Assembly (NCBI GenBank): GCA_016169945.1
Contig: JADLSH010000155.1
Location: forward strand, 2,363,501 to 2,427,500
Length of the DNA stretch: 64,000 bases
Reading direction: 5' to 3'
Origin: Trachythela sp. YZ-2020
Lineage: Eukaryota > Cnidaria > Anthozoa > Malacalcyonacea > Clavulariidae
Shown here: one piece after another, positions 1 through 9,047 of the stretch
How positions within the stretch are numbered: position 1 is the stretch's first letter
Layout of the letters: the number at the start of each line of letters is the position of its first letter
The notes under the pieces: model-generated
Databases searched by the model: none
The model's input: only the letters and a program-made list of their open reading frames with translations
What the model was told of the DNA's origin: nothing
Program-made: the position numbers and the translations under genes

Positions 1-334
1 TGAACGCGCATGAGCAGAATGCGAAGACGCATGAACAGAATGCGAAGACGCATGAACAGAATGCGAAGACGCATGAACAGAATGCGAAGTAAATGCGAAG
101 ACGCATGAGCAAAATGCGAACTTAATGCGAAGACGCATGAGCAAAAGGCTAACTTAATGCGAAGACGCATGAGCAAAATGCGAACTTAATGCGAAGACGC
201 ATGAGCAAAATGCGAACTTAATGCGAAGACGCATGAGCAAAATGCGAACTTAATGCGAAGACGCATGAGCAAAATGCGAAGCTGCATAGGGCCACAAAGG
301 CCTTAATGCGAACACGCATAAACAGAATGGGAGC
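1..334. repeat. Hairpin minisatellite, left part of copy 1
   Basis: Tandem repeat with a unit of about 32 bp, built around ATGCGAAGACGCATGAGCAA and a spacer ending in CTTA. Each unit contains the self-complementary core ATGCG-AAGA-CGCAT, so each can fold into a 5-bp hairpin. Loop bases vary (AAGA, AAGG, AACA) while the arms are kept. The window starts inside the array. It resumes at 2076 beyond the inserted TTAA element. Confidence 0.9.
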
Positions 335-994
335 TTAAAGTGCACCTCACCTCAAATTTTTTTTTTGGCTTTATCAAATCTTGGGATCATTTCTAGTATA
401 TCGGTGAAATTTTTTTTTAATTTGGTCAAATCGTTCGATTTTTATGGCGTTTTGAACTTAGCTTTCGATGGTCCTTGGCCGTCGTATTTCATACCCACAA
501 AGAGCCTGGGTCTAGCCCATTTTCTGACGTCACGCAAGGTAGTTGGCATTTAGCTTTGATCGGCTTGTATTCAGTTCGCCATTTCGGCTTTGCTTGCCTT
601 GAATCAATCGAAGTTTACACTGTTTTTTTCTGGCTATCATGTCTAACCATGAACAGACTAGCACACAGGATATATATAATTGCTATATATGGATAGAATC
701 AGCTTTAGAAGAGCTATCTAACAATATGCCGCATTAAGCTATATCTGTAAGACTGTATTATTTAGTTCGAGTACGTTGAAAATCCAACTTCGCACGCGTG
801 TAGGCATCTAAAACTACAACTTGTTTACACGATATAGGTCACTGCTATATATACCAAAAATCGCCTTTTCTGGGCTATCTTTTGGTATGAAGCATGAGAA
901 TATATCTTGATTATTGACTTCAGGCGCGTCAAAAAAGTTTACCCCTACTACAGCACAATTAGTACACACGATATATTTTCGTCGTTTGACCCGC

Positions 995-1125
995 GAAACA
1001 TACATCGATTTTCGTGCACATTTCCTTGAGAACTACATACGTTTCATACATCTAAGATGCGTAGATCGAAAGCTCTGTTCAAGAGAAACATTTTACGTAC
1101 AGTTTCGTGCGTGTAGGTCTGATAT
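995..1125 (+). repeat. Internal direct repeat A of the TTAA element
   Basis: A segment of about 131 bp starting GAAACATACATCGATTTTCG and ending near GTAGGTCTGATAT is repeated with a few differences at 1623-1754, in the same orientation within the element. Confidence 0.85.
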
Positions 1126-1622
1126 TGGCTGAGTTATGTCACTTATGAAGCGATATCCAAATGGAATATTACTCACAAGTCTTTCGCAGCGCCAATGTGA
1201 CCGCGGCGCGAAATGAACTTAGTAAAATATATTTAAAGCTATTTTGTTGATAAACACATGTTTTATGCATGGGTATAGAAAGCTGTAGGCATGACGAACA
1301 CGCTCATAGTTGTTTCAAGGTTGTAGATTAAAAGTTACAAAGTTATACGGGCAAATAGATCGGCTCTATATCTCTTTAAACCGGTATCCGTTCTTTAAAG
1401 TCCTGCGCTTGAAAGCTGAAAACATACAAAATTTGTAGTAATGTTTGAATGGAAATACACAAGCTATATAGACATATCATACATGAAAATAAAGCTCTCT
1501 TTATGACGGGATAGCTATTGGTTATTTCAAGTTCGTAGTTCATTATTTATGAGGTATTCGCCCACAGGCAAAGTGTACTAAAATTCAACGGCACTAAACT
1601 TCTAAAAATACATAATCCCGGG

Positions 1623-1754
1623 GAAACATACATCGATTTTCGTGCACATTTTCTTGAGAACTACACACGTTCTATGCATGTAAGATGCATAGATCGAAAC
1701 CTCTGATCAAGAGAAACATTTTACGTACAGTTTCGTGCTTGTAGGTCTGATATA
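1623..1754 (+). repeat. Internal direct repeat B of the TTAA element
   Basis: Second copy of the repeat at 995-1125. It differs by scattered substitutions, so the internal duplication is older than the 9-kb-spaced duplication of the whole element. Confidence 0.85.
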
Positions 1755-2075
1755 TCATATGTAGATGGCCGACAGTATACATGGAATTTGCATGTGGGCC
1801 GAAAGTTTATTTTGACGAGTCCCTTGCGTGACGTCACGAAATTTACTCGTTCCAGACTCCTCGTAACGACGGCCAAGGACCATCAAAAAGTGCTTTTTGC
1901 CAACTTTAAACTGCCATAAAAATCGAACGATTTGACCAAATGAATTAAAATTTTCACGGATACACTAGAAATGAAGCCAAGATTTGATATAGCCAAAAAA
2001 AATTTTTGGGGTGAGGTGCACTTTAAAACTATAAGTGTAAGCTAGGCTGAGATATTCCGGGCCTTCGAGCCACGA

Positions 2076-2400
2076 AGGGCCTTAATGCGAAGGCGCATGA
2101 GCAGAATGCGAAGACGCATGAACAGAATGCGAAGCAAAATGCGAAGGCGCATAGGGCCACAAAGGCCTCAATGCGAAGACGCATAAACAGAATGCGAACT
2201 TAAGACTATAAGTGTCAGCTAGGCTGAGATATTCCGGGCCTACGAAGCTACGAAGGGCCTTAATGCGAAGACGCATGAGCAAAATGCGAATAATGCGAAG
2301 CAAAATGCGAAGGCGCATAGGGCCACAAAGGCCTTAATGCGAGGACACATGAGAAAAATGAGAACTTAATGCGAAGACGCATGAGAAAAAATACGAAGGC
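2076..2400. repeat. Hairpin minisatellite, right part of copy 1
   Basis: Continuation of the array at 1-334 beyond the TTAA element, with less regular units. A larger repeat containing AGGCTGAGATATTCCGGGCC appears twice here (about 2043 and 2220). Confidence 0.8.
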
Positions 2401-2974
2401 GCTGGAATTCAAGAAGGATGTGTGTGCTATGCAAAAGGAACGGTACAGCTAGAAAAACTTGTACAATGTGGCGATATCACCCTTAAAGGATTCGTGAACT
2501 TAGTATTGTCAATGACTAACAAAATATGTGTGCATAGATCAACCTAAATTTATGCGCGCACGGCTCATTGAACACAGCATGCCAAAGTAAACATCAGTAA
2601 GCATCCACCTACAACAATGCACGTGCAGACTCACCCACGCACTAAATCTACCGTAATATATGCATGTTACGGAAATGTTTACTTAGGGGCGAACCATTAG
2701 ATTTTTGAGGGGGGGGGGGGGGTGGAAGAATTGCTCTCGGAAGGAAAATTTTTTCCTCTGCCAAGTAGCGCAAGCATTTTCTTTTAACCAAAAGATGTGC
2801 ATGGATTTTTTTTCGAATCTTGAATATTGCATGATATTTTTTTTGGTCACATTTAAATTTTTCTCCACAAGTAAATTTTCCCAGTCCTTTTTACTCATGC
2901 AAAACCTAAATTATGCTATTTAATTATGTAACAACAACAAATATATTATTCGCTCTCCTAAACAGAATACTTAA
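2401..2974. other. Non-coding spacer with a truncated Harbinger-like left end
   Basis: No gene seen. From 2686 (GGGGCGAACCATTAG) the sequence matches the left end of the 11736-13496 element, including a poly-G run near 2709-2722. The match to the second copy breaks off at about 2873. The 100 bp before block L (from 2975) are unmatched AT-rich sequence. Confidence 0.6.
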
Positions 2975-3017
2975 TAATAATATACATTAAGAATACTTTC
3001 TCTTTCATGGACTGGAC

Positions 3018-3952
3018 ATGTGTGAAATCAAAAACAACACGTTACAAGAAGCGGAGCCCAAGGACAAGTCCCTTTGTACACCGGACGTATGTCTAATTAC
3101 AATTTCAACAATTGGTATCCTCCTTAATGTATTTCTGCTGTGTGGAATACGTCTTCCTAAAATTTGTTCTGCTTTCGTTCGAAATTTAGCTATCGTTGAT
3201 TTAGGAACTGCTTTCGTCTCGATCATATGGGTCTATTTCGTGAAATGATTTCCTCCAATTCTTTGCTCGGGACGATCTTGGAAACGTTATCTTGGATGTT
3301 CGTTTCTAATACATTTCTAACAATTTTGGCGATTGCTGTACAACGTAACGTTATATCGCAGTAGCGCATCCTTTATGAGCAAACTCAGCAATGAAGAATA
3401 ATTTAAAGTTATTAAAGAAGTTTCGACATGGTTGATATCTATCATATTCTGTTCTGCTAGGCTCTACCTTCATTGGGATATTGTCTGTCTTACCCTTACT
3501 ATAATTTTCGAAGTCATTATCATATCTACTATCGTACTTTATTTCTTGGTGTTCACATCGTTTGGTCGATACAGATTTAACGATTTGTCCAATCAAAATC
3601 ATTTAAAGCTTCAGCTAGAAAAGGAAAGAAAACTGACGAAAACCGTGTTTTGGATGACAGAAATCCTCATTGTTGGAGTTCTACCCTATGTTATTTTCCT
3701 ACAATTAGCTGTAACCAGAGATCAATTTAAAATGCTTTGGAATGCAACAAAACATTCAAAGATGTTGCATCTTACTGGGTTTTGTTGGAGATGTTGGCAT
3801 TTAGTTTAAATCCTGTTATTTGTCTTACGCGCTGCCAAGTAAACCGCAGTAAACTAAATCGCGTTCGACAGAGATTACAATGGTGTTTCTCAAAACTAAA
3901 TTCTGGAGTTTCTGCAGATGGAAATGAAAATTCGATCCAACAAACAACTTAG
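3018..3952 (+). pseudogene. Class A (rhodopsin-type) GPCR pseudogene, copy L
   Basis: Fragments of a seven-helix receptor in order, in shifted frames. Residues after the start at 3018 give helix 1 (TISTIGILLNVFLLCG) and helix 2 (VRNLAIVDLGTAFVSIIW), and a stop follows at about 3246. Next come the helix 3 region (FLTILAIAVQR), helices 4-5 (3432 on), helix 6 (VFWMTEILIVGVLPYVIF) and helix 7 with the NPV motif (FSLNPVICL), then a short basic tail ending at 3952. The N-P-x-x-Y position reads NPVIC here and NPVIY in copy R. At least three frame breaks make it non-functional. The subfamily and ligand cannot be told from this. Confidence 0.75.
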
Positions 3953-5226
3953 ACAAGATTAGTTAAATAGTGTACTTATTTTCTTAGGTATTCAATAAGC
4001 TTCAATTTAAGGTAAAATTTAGCCTGACACGTTTCGTAAAACGTTTCGAAATATGTTCATGAAACTCCACTCCTATTCAGCTAAAGTCCAGAAACTGAAT
4101 TAAAATGTATTCATAAAAAAGGTTTTAATGAATTTGCTGGTAAAATATTCTGGCGCGTTACACTATTATGCAATTTGTCTCGCAATTTGTCTTGCAATGT
4201 CAGGAAAAACGGTTTCAGCATTGCACTGCGTTACACTGAGCAATAATTTCATGCATCTTGCAATGATCATGGTAAAAAATAGCATACAGACCGTGAGCGC
4301 CATCATTTGGTGCCAAATTGACAGCCACGAGTCAATGGGAACCATTCAGTGAGTAAACATTGCGAGACAAGTTGCACGAAGGTATGCTACACCGTGCAAT
4401 GCTTTAAAAATTTGTGGCAGCGTTGCCGCAATCGTTGAGAAAAGTAGGACCTGATTCTACCTCGTGCAGCGCTTCTTCCAAGAAAAATACTCACAAATGT
4501 TCACCTGGCAAGGTTTCCAATCGTTAGCGGCATTAGCAATGTTAGCAATGTTTTAAGGAAGACAATTTGCATTTCTTTACCTCACTTATTGGATTCAATT
4601 ATATATGTCTATCTCTATTAATTTCTCCAACTGTAACTGGCGAAAGGCTGTACAGTTCCTAGGAATTACTTAAAGTGATGTCAAATCGTCGACCAGTTTA
4701 GTGTGGTAATACCACGAATTAAGAATAGCAAACAACAGCGTCCACAGCTCTGTACCCTGCGGTATTCCTCCATTTACATGATTCAAATTTTGAAATAGCA
4801 TTAACAATTACTACAATTTTAATAGTCCAACGTTTAGTAAACGCAATAATTCCATTTTCCAGGACAGGTTCAACACCCAAACAATCCAATTCAGGTAATG
4901 GGATATTATATAAAGGTACTAATTCCGCTCGGCTATTTACTACACTAGAAAAAGAGGAAAGCTGTGGACGACCTAAACTTCATTAAAAATCGTGGGCGCA
5001 TGGCTATGGTTCAAGGTTGGTCGATGGTCATCTCACTGATTTCAAAAATAGGCCGGACTGTTATGGAAAGTAGCTCAGTGATTGCTCAAAATATAGTTCG
5101 ACTTTATAAATTCTGACGACAGCAAAATAATATTTCTTTTGCAACTTAGTATTTTTTGAAAGCTTTTGACAGCTTATAAGCATTTTTTAACAATATCACG
5201 ACAATTAAATATTAAGAGAAATTTAT
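3953..5226. other. Non-coding part of block L
   Basis: Colinear with about 58185-59403 in block R. Only short open frames without recognisable domains are present. Both copies keep phrases such as TGCACTGCGTTACACTGAGC (or a close variant) and a run near 4740 (CAACAGCG..CACAGCTCTGTACCC), consistent with shared descent, not coding constraint. Confidence 0.7.
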
Positions 5227-7167
5227 ATGGTGCCAAACAAAGAGCGGTCAGATATAAACGAAAAAGAAGCCGAAAGGCTGTCGAAAAGAAAGGAGCGAAG
5301 ACGTACGTCAACGTATGCTGCGAGAAACGACAGAGGAGAGAGAAACTCGCCTGGAAAAACGCCGAGGTCCTGATTTTGGAAAATAATGCAAGTATCAGCT
5401 TATAAAGTTTAAGCCATGGGAAGGTAAAGCATCAAATGCTTGGGATAATCAGGACCAGAGTGATGACATGATTATTAACACTTACCATTTGTTTTTTCAG
5501 ACTGATTTTCCTGAAGAGAATGTATTTAGGTATTCTGTTGAATCAGAAATGGTTCATGCTGCACATTCTGGTCATAGCTATGAAAATGATCAGAGTGATG
5601 ATCAAAGTGATGATGAAAGTGAAGTTGATCTTAACGACGAGGAGGAAGTTGATGATTGGATGTTGTGGTGCGGAATCAACCAACATTATGATGAAGCAAG
5701 GAATGGGATGTCAAACAGTGAACCGGCGGTCGATTGGTTTGAAGCGGTAAGTGCTGTACCTACAGATTTGATGAATGAATCTCTAGGGTGATATATAAAC
5801 AGACAAAGGATTCCGAGGAATTTGGTCACCAAGGATACCGACAAGATGGTCAAAAACCTGTTGTTTTTTGACTGGCTTTTGACATTATCACATCTCAGAA
5901 TGGCGATAATCCTGACCCTGTTCATATGAGCCGGAACAGGTAAAACATACTTATTTAGTGCTATGAAACAACTATTAGGTGATCAGTGTATTGCTACAGC
6001 AACCACTGGGATTGCAGCCTTTAGTGTTAATGGTAAACACTTCGCTCTGCTGCTCAGCTTCCTATTCATGAATATAGGGAATTACAGGGTGGTTCTTTGC
6101 AACGATTACAACTGAGGCTAGAAGGTAAGAGGTATCTAATTATTGATGAAATGTCAATGATTGGACATAAAATGCTCTCATGGTTGGACAATAGATTATT
6201 ACGTGCTGGCACTGGAAAGGGAAATGTCGCTTTGGGTTGTATGGAAAACATTTTAATGGGTGATTTTGGTCAATTGCCACCTGTATGTGATAGGCCAATG
6301 TGCATTACTGGAAATGGATCAGTAATAAATGACCATGGCATGACATTTGATTCTGTAATCATTTTAGAGCAAGTTATGCGTCAGCCTGGTGAAGACCCAG
6401 AGGCAATTGCATTTAAGCATCATTGATGAGAATAAGAAATGGTCAAGTTACACAGGATGCCTGGAAACTATTGTTGGAACTTTCGACAACCAATGTACCA
6501 ATGGATCAGTTTACCGTTGCTATTCGGCTGTTCTTTTACACAAGGAGTGTCGCTGAATACAATTATAAGAAGCTATATATTAGAGATTGGACAACCTATG
6601 GCTAAGATTCAAGCAAGACATTCTGGTCGTGGGGCAAGTGCAGACACATTTGACGATGCTGGTGGCTTAGAAGCAATTCTGGTTTTGTCTACAAAAGCAC
6701 AAGTCATGCTGACGTGTAAATTGTGGGCTGAAGTTGGTATTTGCAACATTGGCTGTTTTGGAACTGTTGAGCTGGTTTGGTTTGCCGAATATATGGGTCC
6801 GCCAAACCTATCAGTCGCAGTGTTGGTACATTTTCCTGCATACTCTGGTCCTGCGTTCCTAGATGAATGTTCGAAATGTATACCTGTGCCACCGAAAGTG
6901 TTTGAATGGATGGCTGATGGAAAGCACTTGTCGAGGCAACAACTTCCATTGAGGTTGAGGTATCCAATGACTATTCATAAGTCTCAAGGACAGACACTAA
7001 CAAAAGTTGTTGTTGATTTAGGTAAAGGAGAAAATGTTGCCGGGTGCACATTTGTAGCTACATCCAGGGTAAGATCGATTCGAAGAGTGTGCAGAGGCAT
7101 AGTAAGCAATGAAAGTTATCATAGTTTCAGTAGTGAATTTGTGTGTTTGTGGTATTTTAATATGTGA
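5227..7167 (+). pseudogene. PIF1-type helicase pseudogene, copy L (Helitron-like)
   Basis: A broken ATP-dependent DNA helicase of the PIF1 family, which in animal repeats is usually the helicase part of Helitrons. A basic N-terminal segment starts at 5227 (NEKEAERLSKRKERRR); an acidic segment follows at 5468-5791. The Walker A motif GTGKTYL lies near 5936 with ATATTGIAAF downstream. Walker B (LIIDEMSMIG) and MGDFGQLPPVCD lie at 6097-6426. The C-terminal motif YPMTIHKSQGQTLTKV with FVATSRVRS is near 6960-7080. Several frame changes separate these pieces. No HUH replication initiator was found, so assignment to Helitron is inference. Confidence 0.8.
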
Positions 7168-7360
7168 GATACTGGGCACATGTTCTGTGCTTTTGAGGTG
7201 ACTAGGTGAACTACTTGGCCTGTAGCTAGGCACTGTGGTGTGTCATTGGCCTATGCCTTTATTATTGTGTTAGCAAGGCAATTAGAGATTGGCATTTGTC
7301 AAACGGTTCCTGTTACTAGACAAAATATTGATATTGTGTTTTTGAGGTTGGCTGTTGACA

Positions 7361-7611
7361 TAGGGCCATTTATACTGGAGAAAATAAGTCGCGACTTACA
7401 TAAGACGCGTCTTATACAAGACGCGAACACACTTGTATAAATGGTCAAATTCTAGTAAGCCGCGACTTAAATAAGAACAGGGGTTCAGGCTGTTCCACAA
7501 TAAGTCGCGACTTATTAGAATTTGACCATTTATACGAGTGTGTTCGCGTCTTATATAAGACGCGTCTTATGTATAAGTCGCGACTTATTTTCTCCCGTAT
7601 GAATGGCCCTA
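7361..7611. mobile_element. Palindrome-rich 251-bp MITE with CGCG cores
   Basis: Ends TAGGGCCATT and AATGGCCCTA form inverted repeats with a TA at each edge. Inside lie nested perfect palindromes: AAGTCGCGACTT three times (a fourth site is mutated to AAGCCGCGACTT) and AAGACGCGTCTT twice. The interior arm pair around AATTTGACCATTTATAC is also inverted. Related pieces lie at 15585-15665 and 61872-61915. It has no coding capacity. Confidence 0.75.
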
Positions 7612-7720
7612 TTGTGAGTCCTTAACATTAATATATCACTTAAATGTGGAATAACATGTCTTATATATATAAAAGATTACAAATCATGAAAAGTAATTTG
7701 AAATTTGAAGATGGATACCT

Positions 7721-8209
7721 CTCTAGTACGCACACCTCTCTAATACGGACACGTCTTTATTAACACGGACACCTCTCTAATGCGGACACCTACCTAAAAC
7801 GGACACCTCTTTAACACAGACACTTCACTAATACGGACACCTCCCTAATACGAACTCCTCTTTAACACGGGCACCTCTCTAATACGTTCACATCTCTAGT
7901 ACAGATACCTCTCCAATGCGGATACGTCTCTAATACAGAAATCTATATATCTAATTGGGACACTTCTCTAATACGGACACCTCTCTAGTACGGATACCTC
8001 TTTAGCACGGAGACCTCTCTTGTACCGACACCTCTCTAATACGTGCACCTCTCTAATACGGACACCTCTCCAATACGGACACCTCTTTTATACGGACACC
8101 TCTTTAATACGGACACCTCTCTAATACAGACAGCTCTCTAATACGGATACTTCTCTAATACTAGACACTCTCCATAAAATAGTAAAGTCGTTTTTAAGAC
8201 CTCTATAAT
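7721..8209. repeat. 17-bp CGGAC minisatellite, copy L
   Basis: About 28 variable units of consensus ACCTCTCTAATACGGAC. The unit resembles the subterminal sequence of pogo/Tigger-like elements, one of which lies at 46410-47028 with CGCTATTACGGACACC units. It is the insertion site of the 8216-14439 element. Confidence 0.9.
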
Positions 8210-8215
8210 ACGGAC
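8210..8215 (+). repeat. Target site duplication ACGGAC, left
   Basis: Six bases identical to 14440-14445 on the other side of the long-TIR element. Block R has a single copy of this region near 62550. The surrounding minisatellite is rich in the same hexamer, so the exact length of the duplication is slightly ambiguous. Confidence 0.75.
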
Positions 8216-8907
8216 AGTAGGTTAACCCCCCCATTCACCGAGCAAAGGGATGCCGACAATGACGTCATACCGCCAATGACGTAATGACCGGAAATACCCG
8301 CCCACATTCGGAATTAATGATGTACGTTCATGAATTAATTACCCGCCCACATTCGGAATTAATGATGTACGTTCATGAATTAATTACCCGCCCACATGAA
8401 TTATTAAGTATGCACGTTCAACTACGTGTATCCGGTTTTAACCAAGATGACGTAATGACATGTTTAGTTATATTTAGTGTGCATTACGTAATTGTACTAT
8501 TCATGCCTAAGCAACGCTTTTATTCATGCCCTGTTCATAAATATATAGTCCCTCAATTCACTGTTCATATTCTGCAGACTGTTCGTTAAATTGTTCATAC
8601 TTTTCTTCTTCAGAGAGTCATTATAGGCTTTTAGCCTAGCATGTAATGCACGACCTGAAGCAGTGACTTTAAGTGCTTCACAGCCAAGTATTAACCATGC
8701 TAGTGTTTGTTGTTTTTTCGATGACGATAGGGCGATAGGCGAATACTTTGTTCGCTCAAGCCACGCTCGAGACCACCCTTGCTTATTCTGAGTTGAGATT
8801 TTATTTGGCCAAGTATAAACAGGTCTTTTTTATTGCCGATCATTGGGTAAACGTTTATCCTTGTTGTCTTGAAGCTATATGTACAGTAACTATGCTAGGA
8901 AGACTTC
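8216..8907 (+). repeat. Left 692-bp terminal inverted repeat
   Basis: Reverse complement of 13748-14439 with very few mismatches. It contains a 45-bp internal tandem duplication (about 8296-8385, units with CCCGCCCACATTCGGAATTA). The open frame 8284-8589 is a by-product of that repeat and is not annotated as a gene. Confidence 0.92.
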
Positions 8908-9047
8908 CACACTCGGCTACGCCTCGTGTTTTACAAGCTTCTCGAGTATTCTCCCAACATTCCCTCGAGTGCATTATCACACCATAACAGCACAAGACGA
9001 GTTTTTTTAATTCTAGGGCCTTAATGCGAAGGCGCATGGGCGGAATG
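8908..9047. other. Unique spacer next to the left TIR
   Basis: Lies between the left TIR and the second copy of the 2.9-kb repeat. It ends in hairpin-minisatellite units from about 9018, so the array in this copy is longer than the part seen at the window start. Confidence 0.6.

Larger units (their letters stand above)
335..2026. mobile_element. 1.69-kb non-coding TTAA-flanked inverted-repeat element, copy 1
   Basis: The left end reads TTAAAGTGCACCTCACC and the right end GGTGAGGTGCACTTTAA, so a TTAA tetranucleotide lies at each edge (335-338 and 2023-2026). Imperfect terminal inverted repeats run about 150-200 bp inward; both carry a GGTCCTTGGCCGTCGT stretch and a GACGTCACGCAAGG stretch. TTAA target duplication is typical of piggyBac and Kolobok DNA transposons. 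No transposase is visible, so this is a non-autonomous element. It sits inside the hairpin minisatellite. Short open frames in it match nothing I recognise. Confidence 0.8.
2975..8215 (+). repeat. Segmental duplication block L, left part
   Basis: Colinear with about 57220-62556 in the same orientation: GPCR remnant, spacer, helicase remnant and CGGAC minisatellite in the same order. The copies differ by substitutions, small indels, an 849-bp hAT insertion present only in R and a deletion of roughly 800 bp near 61840 in R. The match resumes at 14440 after the long-TIR element. Confidence 0.9.

Noticed and set aside
365..1132. Open frames of 60-73 codons inside the TTAA element
   Set aside because: They are the same in both near-identical copies only because the DNA was copied recently. 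No domain is seen, and several overlap the terminal inverted repeat.
7721..8209. Regular short repeats that might be read as a CRISPR array
   Set aside because: Units are head-to-tail with no unique spacers, in a eukaryotic context; it is a minisatellite.
8284..8589. A 101-codon frame with a repeated RPHSELMMYVHELIT segment, also present at 14371-14066
   Set aside because: The repetition comes from a 45-bp DNA tandem within the TIR; the frame appears in both arms because the arms are inverted copies.
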